In this document: one piece after another, positions 11,871 through 23,465 of the stretch | Layout of the letters: every line of letters starts with the position of its first letter | Position numbering within the stretch: position 1 is the first letter of the stretch | DNA from: Paragyromitra xinjiangensis | Lineage: Eukaryota; Ascomycota; Pezizomycetes; Pezizales; Discinaceae | Direction of reading: 5' to 3' | DNA: 64,000 nt | NCBI GenBank assembly: GCA_038503065.1 | Contig: JBCAMK010000011.1 | Coordinates: 434,001 to 498,000, forward strand | Translations under genes and position numbers: made by a program | Notes under the pieces: generated by a model | The model's input: the letters and a program-made list of their open reading frames with translations, nothing else | The model's database searches: none | What the model was told of the DNA's origin: nothing

Positions 11871-12149
11871 GGGGTTGGTGTGGGGTTTGTCGTAAATTCT
11901 AGGTGGGGTATTAATGTTTTTGTTGGCTATTGAGGTGGAGTTCTTGATAGAGAATGGACGAAGGGAGTAGTCGGTAGAAAAGATGAAGTGTAGGAGTTTA
12001 ATATCACTTTACAGTTCAAACAATACTTTATTTCCTATTTATACCTCGCCCAAACCAATATCAATCACAGATTATCACTCACCCATAACTCTTCTAAAAC
12101 ACTGATATCAAAACAACCCCCCCCAATCATTACCCCACCATAAATTACC
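11871..12149. other. Convergent intergenic region
   Basis: Short 3'-to-3' spacer between the bZIP gene and the lyase gene. It has no other features. Confidence 0.5.
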
Positions 12150-14028
12150 CTACAACTTGCTCTCCTTCTTCCCCAACCACCCAAACTCCAACTTCGTCTC
12201 ACTCCCACTCTCAATAATCAAATTAATAACACACGGCCCCTCACACCCCCAAGCCTCCTTCACAGCCCTCTCCAACTCCCCCTCATCCTTCACCCTCCAC
12301 CCCCTCCCCCCCAGTCCCTCCGCAACCGTATGATAAGCCGTCTCAAACCCCAACGCGGTACTACTCAACAACACCTCCTTCCTCCTCCCCTCCCCATCCT
12401 CCTCCCAAACCTCCCCCCACCCTGGAGTATTATCCGAAACCCCTCTATACACCCCGCCGTTATTAACAACCACGATAATGATCGGAAACCGATACCGAGA
12501 CATCGTCTCCACCTCTGGCAGCGAGAACCCGAACGCGCTGTCCCCTTCTATGGCAACTACCCGCTTCCTCTCCACCGTCCCGGTTTCGTGCGTGTGGTTG
12601 TATGCGATCTCCGCTGCGATAGCGTATCCGAGTCCTACCCCCATCGTTGCGTATGTGCCGGCGTCGAGGCGCTGGCGGGGCTGGGATACGCTGAAGATGG
12701 AGCGGGAGATGTCCATTGTGTTGGCGCCTTCCGAGACGTAGACTAGGTTGTCTGAGCCTCCGGCGAGGGATTCGAGGTGGGTTTTGAGGAGGGTGAAGGA
12801 GCGGTGGTATGATAGTGGACTAGTGACTCGATCTGCCTTCTTTGCTGCGGCAGCGAGGTTCCTGGTTGTGGATTCGGAGAGGAGGTTGTGCCAGGAATTG
12901 TCTAGGAATTTCCAGTTCTGTAGAGCGGTGGTTAGCTGGGATACGACCTCGGTGATATCGCCTGCTATAGAGAGTGTTGGGTCTGTGTTGCCGCGACCGA
13001 GTTCCTCGGGGTGGATGTCGATCTGGGCGATCCGGACTGTTGGCGACCATTTTGGGGGTTCGCCGAAGTGGAGGATCCAGTTGAGGCGTGCGCCGAGGAG
13101 GAGGACGACGTCGGTGTTGCGGAGGGCGGTGGAGCGCGCCGTGGCTGCGTTTAGGGGGTGGGAGTCGGGGAGGACGCCTTTACCTTGGGGGGTGGGAAGG
13201 AAGGGGATGTTGGTTCTAGCTCGTTAGCTCCTGTAGTGGAGGGGGAGGGGGAGGGGGAGGGGGAGGGGGAGGGGGGTAATACGAGTTGATAAAGTCACGT
13301 AGAACGTGTTCAGCACGAGCGTATGCCGCACCCTTCCCAATAACAATCAACGGCCTCTTCGCACCCCTCAACGCATCCGCCAAAACCCTAACTCTCTCAA
13401 CCGGCGCACTAACCCTCGGCTGTTCCCCCACCGGAGAAATCCCAACAAGCTCCTTCGGAACACCCTGGATATAATCCGCCGGTAAATCCACAAACCCCAC
13501 TCCCGGCCGTCCCCAGAACGCAGTTCTATACGCATCTCTAATAACCCCCGGGATCTGCTCCAAGCGCGGCGGTCTCACCGCAATCTTCGTATGCGGCGCC
13601 AACAACGCAACCGCATCAAGCTGCTGAAACGCACCTTTGGTAGGTCCCGCCGAAGTCTCCGATGACCCCGCGAGTAGCAGTAACGGGAACGTCGCATTCA
13701 CCGTTGAATTCCCGACCTGGAGGGTTGTTAGCATAACCCTAACCCTATCACGTCATTTACGTACTCCAGCCATTGCGTGGAGGACTCCGGGACCCCCGAC
13801 GACTAGACATACTCCGGGCCGACCGGTGAGGTAGCCGTATGCTGAGGCGGCGTAGGAGGCGGCTTGTTCGTTTCTGAAGGAAACGAATTTGATGCCGAGG
13901 GCGATACAGGCTTCGGCGACTTCGATGACGGGGATGCCGACGATGCCGAAGATGACTTTGACATTGAGGGATTTGAGGGATTGGGCGATGAGCTGGGAGC
14001 CGGTGTTTTGGGGTTGTGGTGGTGGCAT
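12150..14028 (-). CDS. Peroxisomal 2-hydroxyacyl-CoA lyase (ThDP enzyme)
   Basis: Three exons, 14028-13765, 13716-13283 and 13215-12150, encode about 587 residues. The family cleaves 2-hydroxyacyl-CoA to formyl-CoA and an aldehyde (alpha-oxidation) and includes oxalyl-CoA decarboxylases. The N-terminal pyrimidine-binding domain has the catalytic Glu in [20 protein letters not shown] (E54) followed by [13 protein letters not shown]. The central part reads [18 protein letters not shown] and [13 protein letters not shown]. The C-terminal ThDP/Mg motif runs from GDSAFGFS near residue 457 to NN at about 484. The C terminus is SKL, a canonical PTS1, so the enzyme should be peroxisomal matrix cargo. 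Intron 2 (13216-13282) is mostly a C5T tract. Intron 1 (13717-13764) contains two telomere-like CCCTAA units. Substrate choice between long-chain 2-hydroxyacyl-CoA and oxalyl-CoA cannot be read from the sequence. Confidence 0.9.
13238..13276. repeat. (GGGGGA)n purine tract, potential G-quadruplex
   Basis: About six GGGGGA units on the + strand fill the second intron of the lyase gene, next to its donor. On the transcribed message this is a C5T tract, and the DNA template strand is the G-rich one. Confidence 0.9.
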
Positions 14029-15587
14029 TGTGGGAGTTGGATGGGGAGATGAGGATGGGGAGGACGGGGAAGAGCGAGGTTAAGGTGTTTTAGTGTGGAT
14101 GTCGCGAGCGACGGGGGAATGACGGAATGGGTGGGTGCTGGGATGTGGTGACTTCCGATCGTCCCGCGGAGGTGAGCTTATCGCAGCCGAGGCTGAGATG
14201 GCTTTGCACCTGCGGTTTGGGTTTGTTTTTCTGTTTTCCGGCTTGAGACGGATTGAGGCTTTTAGGGATGGTTCAGTGCGGTCGGCGTGCGCCGGATGAG
14301 AAAATGGATCCTTGTAGCCGAGTCTGGGCGGTACTGTTAGAGAAGGAGATTGAGATCGGTGAAGAGGAGAAGTTATGCATCGGGGAATTCTTTTCTCTTG
14401 ATATATGGCTCAGTTGGGTGGTTGTCTAAATATTGAAGATTTGAGGTTGTTTAATCATGATATCTCACTCGATAATATGTTACACAAACGGAAGTCTCGT
14501 AGCAACGCTCCATAGGACTCTGTGCTTATTTTGGTTTGCTGAGCTGTATACTGGTTTGTATAACGGATATTGTGATGCACCTTCTACGCCTAGAGATCGC
14601 TTGATCTTCTCCTGGGCACTAGCGAACCGGGCACTCGCTTCGTTGGCTAGAGTACTTGAAGAATAGATCCGATTTGAGTACTGTAGCTTAGTGGTATCTG
14701 TGAGCTGGTTCGCGCTCTGCTGAAAATTATGGTCGATGAGGCGAGGTTAGCGGGGTGAGGGTGTAATCTATTTTGTGTACTCCAGCGACAGGGTAAGCGA
14801 CAGACTAGGGCGGAATGTGGTTCGTTAGTGTCTTCGAGTGGAGCAGTCGCGTAGGGTTAGTGATGAAACAACGGGGTAGGGGGCTATAGGGTCTTTGACG
14901 TGTGGGGTTGTGGGGTAGCTTGAAGTGCTGTTCGGTTTTGTGGGGTAGACGGTGGAGAACCTGGGTTGGATTGGGGTGTAACGGTTGTGATTTGGGCTGA
15001 TGCGTGGGTCGTTGTTGATGCACCAGGTGTTTGGGCTGGGTACCAATCAGAGCTGGGTGTGTTTGGGGTTGTGGTGAGGGGTTTCTGGGGTGGGTGAGAG
15101 TTTGTGATTAGCTGTGTGGTTTTGGTGGGTTACTTCTATTCTCTACTCACGGTGGACAGGGTTAGTCTGTTACCATTCAAGTTGGTCATCCAAGGGTTAA
15201 ACCGTAATAGCAGAAGCGGTCTAAGCTCTCGCTTAAGGCCTCTTCCACATCACAGTCATGGCGGAACGGTCAACAGCTCGAACGTCTCTGAGCGAAGGCA
15301 TGTGTTCAACCCCCAGCTGGAGAGATATCACTCCATTTTGCCCGAGTGACGCCCCATGACCCCACGCCAAGGAGTTACCCTGCGTCAGCCACGCCCGGAA
15401 CTCCGTCTCGACTTCCCGAGCACTTCAATCACGCAACGCTGCCGGACAGACGAAACCCTTCTCGCCTCCACGCCTCCAAGTCTGTAACAGAGCTCCCCTA
15501 AGCTCTATCTTTGTGTCTTGTACGCCATCTACACTCGAGCGCTCGCTGTTGACTAACCCCAAACGCCCCGGATAGGAGACAGCCATC
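14029..15587. other. Divergent intergenic region
   Basis: It separates the divergently transcribed lyase and phosphodiesterase genes and must contain both promoters. I see no further gene. The region 14750-15110 is strongly G-over-C skewed on the + strand. Confidence 0.5.
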
Positions 15588-17831
15588 ATGGCACCCGCGC
15601 GCGGTCTCTTCTCCCGTCGCTCTTATGACGCTGACGCGTCTGCTTACACTTCTGTTCCGACCTCTACCTCTCCGCGTCCGCACGATGGCCCGGATGTCGA
15701 CTCGGACTCGGACGTCGAGGCTGATCGCGGTGGGCTGGACGGGGATATGGATGTGCTGCGGGAAGAGGAGGAGCGGGAGAAGCTGTTGTCTGGCGGAGAC
15801 GGGCTGTTTGGGAGTATCGGGAGGAAAGTCGGGAATGGGAGCATCAAGATTGGCAAGAAGGTCAAGGGGATGGCACGGCGGAAGAACGTGAGCGAGGTGG
15901 TGGAGATGATGGGAGGGAAGCGATTAGGGATGGAGGAAGGGGGTGAGTTCGGGATCGGTGATGGGAGCGACAGCGAGAGCGAGCTGGAGGAGGATGGCTT
16001 ACTGGCTGAGAAGCTGGCGTTCGAGAGAAAGGTATGAATTCATCATCTCCACCAGATGCTTCATGGAATCTATTCATACAGTGCTGACATTTCCAAGCCT
16101 CGTAAACCGACACCTCGCATCTATTTCTTCGTCACGACTATCCTCCTCGCCTTCCTCCTGCTCCTCATCTTCGCCTCTCTCACCCTCTCCTCCCACCGTC
16201 TCTACCCCGTCAACCCCGTCAACCCCCTTCCGCCTACCCTCTCCAACGGGACACACGCCTACCGTCCCACCACCCTTCTCGTCTCCCTCGACGGCTTCCG
16301 TGCCGACTTCCTCTCCCGCCACCTCACCCCCACCCTCTCCGCCTTCGCCGCCTCCGGTCTCTCCCCACGCTTCCTCACCCCCAGCTTCCCCTCCGTCACC
16401 TTCCCCAACCACTGGACCCTCGTCACAGGCCTCTACCCCGAATCCCACGGCATCGTCGGCAACACCTTCTGGGACCCCACTCTCAAGAAAGAGTTCTACT
16501 ACACCGACCCCGCGCGCTCCCTCGGCAAGCAATGGTGGGGCGGCGAACCCATCTGGACCACCGCCGAAAAACAAGGCTTAAAATCCGCCGTCCACATGTG
16601 GCCCGGCTCCGAAGCCTCCAACGGCTGGGGCGCAACCTACATCGACCACTACAACGGAACCGAAACCCTATCCCGTAAAACCGACCGTATCCTCTCCTGG
16701 CTCGACCTCCCCCTCCAAGACCGCCCTCAATTCATCGCCGCGTACGTCCCGAACGTCGACTCTGTTGGTCACAAATTCGGCCCAAACACAACCGAAACCA
16801 ACGCTGCTATCACCGCTGTAGACGCTATGCTAGGTTCCCTCCTTAATGGCCTTGACCAGCGCAACTTAACAGAACTCATCAACATCGTTATCGTCTCTGA
16901 CCACGGCATGGCGTCGACTTCGAACGACCGTCTTATCTACCTCGACGACATCATCGATATGTCACAGATCGAACACACCGACGGTTGGCCGCTCTACGGC
17001 CTTCGTCCATACTCTCATGTTAACCTTACTGCCCTCCACCAAACCCTCGCTGCCGAGGTCGCTGCGAATACACAGAAGGGGGACAGCCACTGGAATGTGT
17101 ATCTCCGCGACGAGGACATGCCCGCGCGATGGCACTTTAGTAACAACGAGCGGATCGCGCCGTTGTGGATTGTGCCGGATACGGGGTATGCGATTGTTAC
17201 GCGGAAGGAGTTTGATGTGGAGAAGGTGGCGGAGGGGGTTAAGTATAGTCCGGCGGGACTGCATGGGTATGATAATACGCATCCGCTTATGAGAGCGGTG
17301 TTTGTGGCGAGGGGACCGGCGTTTAGACATTTGCATGGTGGGGGGAGAGCGTGGGTGGGGATGGACGAGCATAGTGAGGTGGAGGAGGATGTGAGGGCGG
17401 GGTTGGTGGAGGAGTTTGGGAATTGGGAGGTTTATAGGATTCTTTGTGAGTCGTTGGGGATTGTGGAGGCAGTTGGGGGGAATAATGCTACGTTGGAGGG
17501 AGTGGGGGGGTTGAAGTTGATTGAACCTGAGGAACATGATGAGGATGAGGAGGATGAGGATGAGGGTGAAGTTGTAGAGACCCCGGTTTCGACGCTGGGT
17601 TCTACACCCCTACCTACGCTACCGACGGTGGTGCCGACGGTGGTACCGATTGAGGTGGATATTCCGACTCCGGTGCCGAGTATGTTGCCGACGGATAGCA
17701 CGGAGGAGGATGACAGTGAGGCGAATAAGGAGGCGTTGGATTGGGTGGAGTATGTTAAGATGAAGGCGGAGAAATTGAAGGAGGCGTTGGATAAATGGTG
17801 GGAGGGGGTGTGGGCTGGTGGTGATGATTAG
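15588..17831 (+). CDS. Type II membrane nucleotide pyrophosphatase/phosphodiesterase
   Basis: Two exons (15588-16031 and 16098-17831, 66-bp intron) encode about 725 residues. The protein belongs to the NPP family, which hydrolyses nucleotide phosphodiester and pyrophosphate bonds outside the cytosol; yeast relatives are Npp1 and Npp2. A 150-residue acidic cytosolic tail precedes one membrane anchor (IYFFVTTILLAFLLLLIFAS, about residues 157-180). The catalytic domain follows: metal ligand in LVSLDGFRADF (about 212), nucleophile Thr in PSFPSVTFPNH (about 247), NVDSVGHKFGP, VSDHGM (about 412) and the last His in LHGYDNTHPLM (about 537). All expected metal ligands are present. Several N-x-S/T sites lie in the lumenal part. 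The C terminus is an acidic, Pro/Thr-rich tail. The exon-1 ATG is the first in frame. Third codon positions change from C to G near 17050. Confidence 0.92.
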
Positions 17832-20462
17832 ATTGTTTTTTTTTTTGTGATTGGTTGGTTTGGTTTTTGGTGTTTTGTTTCGTTGTAGGTATTGATAGAG
17901 GGTTTGGAGTGGGGGTTGTATACTGGATTTGAGATTGGTTGATTTGGAGATGTGCTTGGTTTAAGGGGTCGAGTGAGGTTTGGTGATTCTGTGGAGGGGG
18001 GGTTTTCGTTTTGGATTTTGGATTTGGATTTGGGGTAGATGGTTGGACATGTTGTTTAATATCATTTAGTTTCGCTTGCTTGTGGTATGGATCTGGAGCG
18101 TTGATGGGTTATTGAAGTACATCTATTAGAGTAGTACCCTGTTCACATACAACCTACCTTCTCATCCTGCACAGACACCATTCACAGAACTCCACCACAA
18201 AACACATACCATAAATCAGTCCAAATCAGCCCATTCAACCGACTCGACCCCTACCATCCCAACAACCAACTCAACACGACACCACCTACACGCTATTCTA
18301 ACATTAACCCATTCACATACCGAAGCTCTAGCTACTTAAGTCCACCTCATTACCCGTTACGAAACCGACATCCGTAGTATCCCAACTGTATTGAAACCCG
18401 CTCATACGCGATACCACCGAGGTGAGGAATACATTATCTTGAGTTCGGAGAGGTGTAGTATGGTGTTTGGTCTGGGTCTTGGAGGGGCGAGTGGGGTTCG
18501 TATTGGATTTGGGTACGGGGTTAGGTATTTGGTTTGTTGTTTGTGGCTGCTTGTGTAGGGTGTGGGGTGGTAGGCTTACTGGGTGGGTGTGTGGTGTGGT
18601 GGGTTGGGTGGCGGGGTATTGATGGGGGAGTGGGTTTAGGTAGGTAGGAAATGAGCTTCGGGAGGAATATTGGAGCTGGGTTTACGTGTGGTGTTTAGTT
18701 GGTCTATTTGTTTTGGGGTTCTGTTTCTTATGTTTGCTTCGTGTTTAGAGAACTAGGAGCTGTATATTTGTGTTCAACCCATCTAGGGTACCACCTTGTA
18801 ACTCTAGCTATAGAATCGATACAAGACGGGCTGCAAGTCTTCAAGCACACCCCCCCCCCCCAAGCTCATTACTATTGTACTAGTCGTCTTCATCCTCTTC
18901 TTCTTCACCAAATCTCACCGTCCATGTTTTCCAGAACTCCGCAGACCTAAATAGCCGCTACACCGCAACTCCGTCTTTCGCTTCTTGGGGATTGAAGCGC
19001 GGTTAGTGCGGCCGAATCTAATGTTTTTGATTTGTCGTGTTTCTCCGGTGATATCAGTTTACGACGGATTTCTAAACGGCGGGTAGTTTCTGCGAGGAGG
19101 GTAGATGTTAGTAGCGTATTTCAGAGCTCATAGTGGAATCGTGGATATCTACCCGAGTAATCCTCATCCTGGTCTCGTGCCTATCCTTTTTGCGCACTGC
19201 GGTATGGTGTAGTGGGGAGCTCGGGGTCGGTCTGAAGATTCTGGGGAAAGCTGAATTCTGCTGGAGGCTCTTGGGGGGGTTTTCTCCCCCGAGGGTAGTA
19301 CATAGGTAATTATATGAAGGTTGGATTATTAGTTACCTTCGAAATACATCGAACCACCCGCGAATTCGGGGCGGGAGAGGGAGGGAGAGGGAGGGGGGGT
19401 TGCTTTCTACAGCCATCCCCAGGTATAAACAGTTGTATGGAAGCTGCTGATAGAATTAGGTACAATTAACCCCCGAAAGTTACAGCTATGGCATGAGCAA
19501 AACCTAAGCCCCTAATGGTTTGAGTATAACAGGCTAAAATTTAAACATCTGCACACTCATGCCCCCTCGCTACTAAAGGCTGCTTTTGGACTGTGTAATT
19601 AAATCATGCTTAGTCTGCGCTATTGTTAGCTACATGTAATGTGTTCCTGCTCGGCCAGTCAATGATATTCGATAGCACTCTGCGAGCTTAAGGAAACCCT
19701 AACCAAGTGTTAGGGTGGATAGGACCTTAAACTTGGTCCTGTACCGGAAATAGCAGCGTGAGGTTTTAACTACGAGATTTTCACCTGACACTAGGATAAA
19801 GTCTTGTGTACTAAAGGCTCAAGGTTCACGGTGCTCCTGGTAAATGAAATATAGTTTTCCATTTGGGCGTATGACCTCGCATAGGATACCAAGCTATTTA
19901 GGTCGGGATTTCAGGCATGAAGAGTTTAATGTCCTGAAAAAAATGAAGGATTAAGGGATAAACTTCACAGGCCTGAAAGACGGTGTTCTGAGTGCGTAGG
20001 GCATAGTACCTATGCGATCCTCTGGATTAGAGCCCGGCTGACTGGGTCAGGTCCACCTCCGATTGGCCTACTAGTAATGATAAGAAATCCCTTACCTTGA
20101 AGGATCTCAATTCTCTTGAAACTGGATTTGGGGTTAAACAGGGGCACTACATGTTGCTTGATACTTTTGCCTTTCTCCTAACTGTTTTTTCCACTGCAAT
20201 ACCCGCTACGCAGATGGAGATGGCCTTACGATTATTGATAGAGAGCTTAATTTGTAATTGTTTTCCCATATACTAATTTGCTGTGATTAGAGACACGGAA
20301 AAGGGGTAGATAGATAGGTAATTGATTAAGTGCATCCAACCACACACGAAAAGGGAAAAGATCGTTGAACAAAAGAGAAATAACAAAACTTGCTGCCCCT
20401 GAAACCCCATACTAAAACGAATCACAAAGGAAATACTACTTTACTCTCTACATCCTAGCTGC
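17832..20462. other. Long gene-free spacer
   Basis: It holds a C12 run near 18850, a GA-rich tract at 19371-19399 and G/T-rich stretches just after the phosphodiesterase gene. No reading frame has domain or codon support. Confidence 0.5.
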
Positions 20463-22844
20463 CTAATGTGGAATTGCGGGCCCACCCGATCCTAAAGGTT
20501 GGTATGATCCAATTCTTCTGCAAGACCTCTCACTGTTTGGGTTAGCTATACTCTGGTACCGTGGGGGAATGTCATTCAACTTACTAGCGCCGTTGCATTC
20601 TCCTTTAACATCATCGGCCATCAGAATGAAAACATGCACAAAACCAAGCATCCCAGGTATTGAGTATATCGTGCTAGCAACCGCGATAAAAATCAATGCC
20701 CGCCGCATATTCTTGTCCCCGGGAACAAATTTCATGTTGAGATGGATTTCTTTTTCCCCAAAGATCCGGTTTGTGACTTTTTTCTCCCAGAACCTTGTTA
20801 AGAAATTTTTAGTCTCCTCTTTGCACTTAGATGGAGCTACAAGACGGGTTTGCATGTAATTCCAGATAAGTCTTTGAGGAATGCAGGCAAGCTGCATCAA
20901 CACCAGCCAAAGAATAACAATTACTCTTTGGGCTGGTGTACTCTTCCCCTTCTTATATCCCGTTAGGTAGTAGGTTATTAGGTACGGTGCCACAATCGAA
21001 CAGAGGAAAATTAAATCTGCGGTGTAGTACATAAAATCTTCTAGTAGGCACTTTTCTCGGAGTTCGGGGTTGCCAATCGCAGGAAATAAAACCATTGTCT
21101 TGTCCTTATTCTTGTCGTCGTTCTTGAATCGCTTGAATAATCGTCGGAGGCAAGTCATGTGAGGGTTGAGTCGCGTAATTTTGCTTTTACCGGTGCCTTT
21201 GTTGTCCCTTTTCTTCCTATCATTCTTGAATCGCTCAAATAATCGTCGGAAGCAGTTCTTGCTTTTACCGGTGTCTTCTTGTCCCGTTATAATCATGGCA
21301 TCGAGATCTCTCGAGGCAAAGCCGCCTAATATCCATCGAAGGATAGGCACTTCTTCCCTGACGGCTTCCCAGATTTGTTGTTTAAAAACGAAGTTGTATA
21401 CCTTCTGTATCGATCTTCCGTTCTCCTTCATCCCCTCTTTCGTGAAATATTTTCTCTTTTTCCTCTTTGGTTCTGTATTCCATTCGATATGGATTGTGGT
21501 CGTCCTTCCCTCGTCGGCATTTTCTATAGCTGTCTCCTCGATTGTACTCGTCTCTTCAACTGTCCTCTTATCCCCAAACCTCATATGCACTATATCCATA
21601 TCTGGAGCCTCGCACTTCATGACCTCAGGCCTCCCAACCTCAGGCCTCCCGACCTCCTCGATTATCTCTTCGATCTCCTCGCTTACCTCCTCGTTCCTCA
21701 CAGACTCCTCGTTCTTGGCCTCCTCAGACCCTCTTCTCTTCCGGACTTCCTCACACACTCCGACCCCTCCAATGAGTTGGCTATTCCTCCACTTATCCGG
21801 ATTCAACTTTCCAAAATCTAATTTAATTTCATCTGTGGACTCGCAAAGCTCTCCAACGACCCCATCGAAAATAGCACCTCTTTTTTCTGCTTCGTCCATA
21901 ATGGACGATCTTATCATGTAAGAAGCATCATAAGTCGGGGCGGAAAGTGTCGCCAGTGTGTTGATTACCGACATTAGGGCGAAAGGTATAATAGTCAACT
22001 GGTAACCTGCATAGCCGTGGTTGGTGCGGCTTTCGTGTTTGTGGGATGCGTAAATGGTAGGTATCGCAGCCAGTAGTTGGATAAGGGCTATCAATGGTTT
22101 TATTGTGCTGTAACTCGAGGAAACATTGGACCCGCTGTCCCTAGAAGGGTCCAGTTTAGCCCAGTTTTTGTGTTCTTTCATGTTCTCGGGTCCTGTATAT
22201 TCCTTCGACGGACCCCAGCGAACTTCGTAGTCGGTAGGTAGTCGTGCTAACAAGTACTCTCCATCTTCCAGAAGGCGGCACTTTCCATGAATCTGAACAT
22301 AATCTTGTGAAAGATATTCTAGTTCAAGGCCGGCGTAGTGTTGCAAAGCTGCTCCACATGGTTTGCCGCCGCTACTTCGCCAACACCATGCCTTTTCACC
22401 ATGCCGTGGCCTCCAGTACTTTGTACGCGCAACCACGCACAATGCGCTTGCTCTCCCAGCATGTTCGAGGCTGCCTTTCGCATCCATCGCCCAACTTTCC
22501 ATGCTTCGACAAGCCATCAATAGGCCATAATAGGGAAGGAAGAGAGCTATTACGGAAAACATAATTGAATAACTGGCTTTGTATCCAGCTCCCGTCCTCA
22601 GCGTAAATGCATGGGTAACGTAATTTAAAGCGAAGAATTGTGCTATCTTAAAATTGGAATCGGCCACACACTCGCTCGTTGTCGCGTTGAATGAATAGCC
22701 AAAAACAGTAAGCCTTATGGGGGGGTCTTGTCGAGGCAGGATATGGTTTGGAGGACCGTCTTTTGGAGTATTATAGGGTAGTGCGTATACGAATGAAACC
22801 CCAAGAATTATCCCGAAGATCCAGGGGGTCCGAAGCATGGACAT
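20463..22844 (-). CDS. Multi-span membrane protein, uncharacterised fungal family
   Basis: A single-exon frame of 793 residues starting at an ATG. A signal peptide (residues 1-22, WIFGIILGVSFVYAL) is followed by several hydrophobic spans, near residues 90-110, 245-265 and 280-300, and further ones at the C-terminal end around 630-690 and 730-755. The segment YAGYQLTIIPFALMSVINTL, followed by YMIRSSIMDEAEKRGAIFDG, matches a signature I recognise from uncharacterised membrane proteins of filamentous ascomycetes. The middle (about residues 375-560) is a long charged loop, Glu-rich, with a repeated VGRPE pentapeptide and a duplicated unit (CFRRLFERFKND and CLRRLFKRFKND, each preceded by GKSK). 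The function is unknown, and a transporter or sensor is only a guess. The predicted product sits in the secretory pathway or plasma membrane. Confidence 0.8.
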   Translation of the reverse strand: MSMLRTPWIFGIILGVSFVYALPYNTPKDGPPNHILPRQDPPIRLTVFGYSFNATTSECVADSNFKIAQFFALNYVTHAFTLRTGAGYKASYSIMFSVIALFLPYYGLLMACRSMESWAMDAKGSLEHAGRASALCVVARTKYWRPRHGEKAWCWRSSGGKPCGAALQHYAGLELEYLSQDYVQIHGKCRLLEDGEYLLARLPTDYEVRWGPSKEYTGPENMKEHKNWAKLDPSRDSGSNVSSSYSTIKPLIALIQLLAAIPTIYASHKHESRTNHGYAGYQLTIIPFALMSVINTLATLSAPTYDASYMIRSSIMDEAEKRGAIFDGVVGELCESTDEIKLDFGKLNPDKWRNSQLIGGVGVCEEVRKRRGSEEAKNEESVRNEEVSEEIEEIIEEVGRPEVGRPEVMKCEAPDMDIVHMRFGDKRTVEETSTIEETAIENADEGRTTTIHIEWNTEPKRKKRKYFTKEGMKENGRSIQKVYNFVFKQQIWEAVREEVPILRWILGGFASRDLDAMIITGQEDTGKSKNCFRRLFERFKNDRKKRDNKGTGKSKITRLNPHMTCLRRLFKRFKNDDKNKDKTMVLFPAIGNPELREKCLLEDFMYYTADLIFLCSIVAPYLITYYLTGYKKGKSTPAQRVIVILWLVLMQLACIPQRLIWNYMQTRLVAPSKCKEETKNFLTRFWEKKVTNRIFGEKEIHLNMKFVPGDKNMRRALIFIAVASTIYSIPGMLGFVHVFILMADDVKGECNGASKLNDIPPRYQSIANPNSERSCRRIGSYQPLGSGGPAIPH

Positions 22845-23234
22845 GCTAAGACCTGGCTGCCAAGAAAGTCAGTAAGGACTTTGGAATTTCTGTGGCAGAG
22901 TTGGACAGCAGGATGCGTATGAGAGTAAAGACTTACAGGTAAGAGTGGCGGTAAGAAATTCTTAATTCTAGGCATTTTAGGGGCCTATAGAACCTCAGGC
23001 TCAAGGACTACTTGGATGAAGGGATTATGACTGTAGTCTAGTTAGCAAACCCCCGTCTCCAAGAGATAATATGTGGAAGTTAGATGTACTAACATGGCAA
23101 ATATGGGATTGTACTTGATCCTCAAACAGTTGCTGGGTGTTAAGAGATGAATCTGGCGATGGGCAAGGAATGGGAAATGGATGGGTAATAAATACTCTTT
23201 ATAAAGATGGGGAAGAGGTTGAAACCTCGAAGGA
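22845..23234. other. Upstream region of the membrane-protein gene
   Basis: Promoter and 5' UTR by position. No distinct element is recognised. Confidence 0.4.
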
Positions 23235-23465
23235 TACCTTATTTTCTCGCAAATAGCAAATACAACCGGACTGAGACCGCAGGGCAAGAATTGCTGTTGG
23301 ATTGGCTGAGTAGACGTTGAGGCTCAATTACACCCAGTTAAGAACCAAAGCAATCTTCAGATTTGACGTAGACGGTAAAGATCCTGTTGCCTAGCCTAGT
23401 GATATTACTATTCTATCATGCAACCTCAGTCTAGTTGTATTCGTTATTTTCAAGAAAATACTGTA
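23235..23465. mobile_element. MITE family A, copy 2
   Basis: A 231-bp element bounded by TA with inverted repeats of about 40 bp. The left end starts TACCTTATTTTCTCGCAAAT and the right end, reverse-complemented, starts TACAGTATTTTCTTGAAAAT. The interior aligns with the reverse complement of the copy at 5564-5778, for example around GGTAAAGATCCTGTTGCCTA. Confidence 0.82.

Noticed and set aside
16074..17701. Long minus-strand frames across the phosphodiesterase gene
   Set aside because: Shadow frames caused by the strong C/G codon bias of the real gene.
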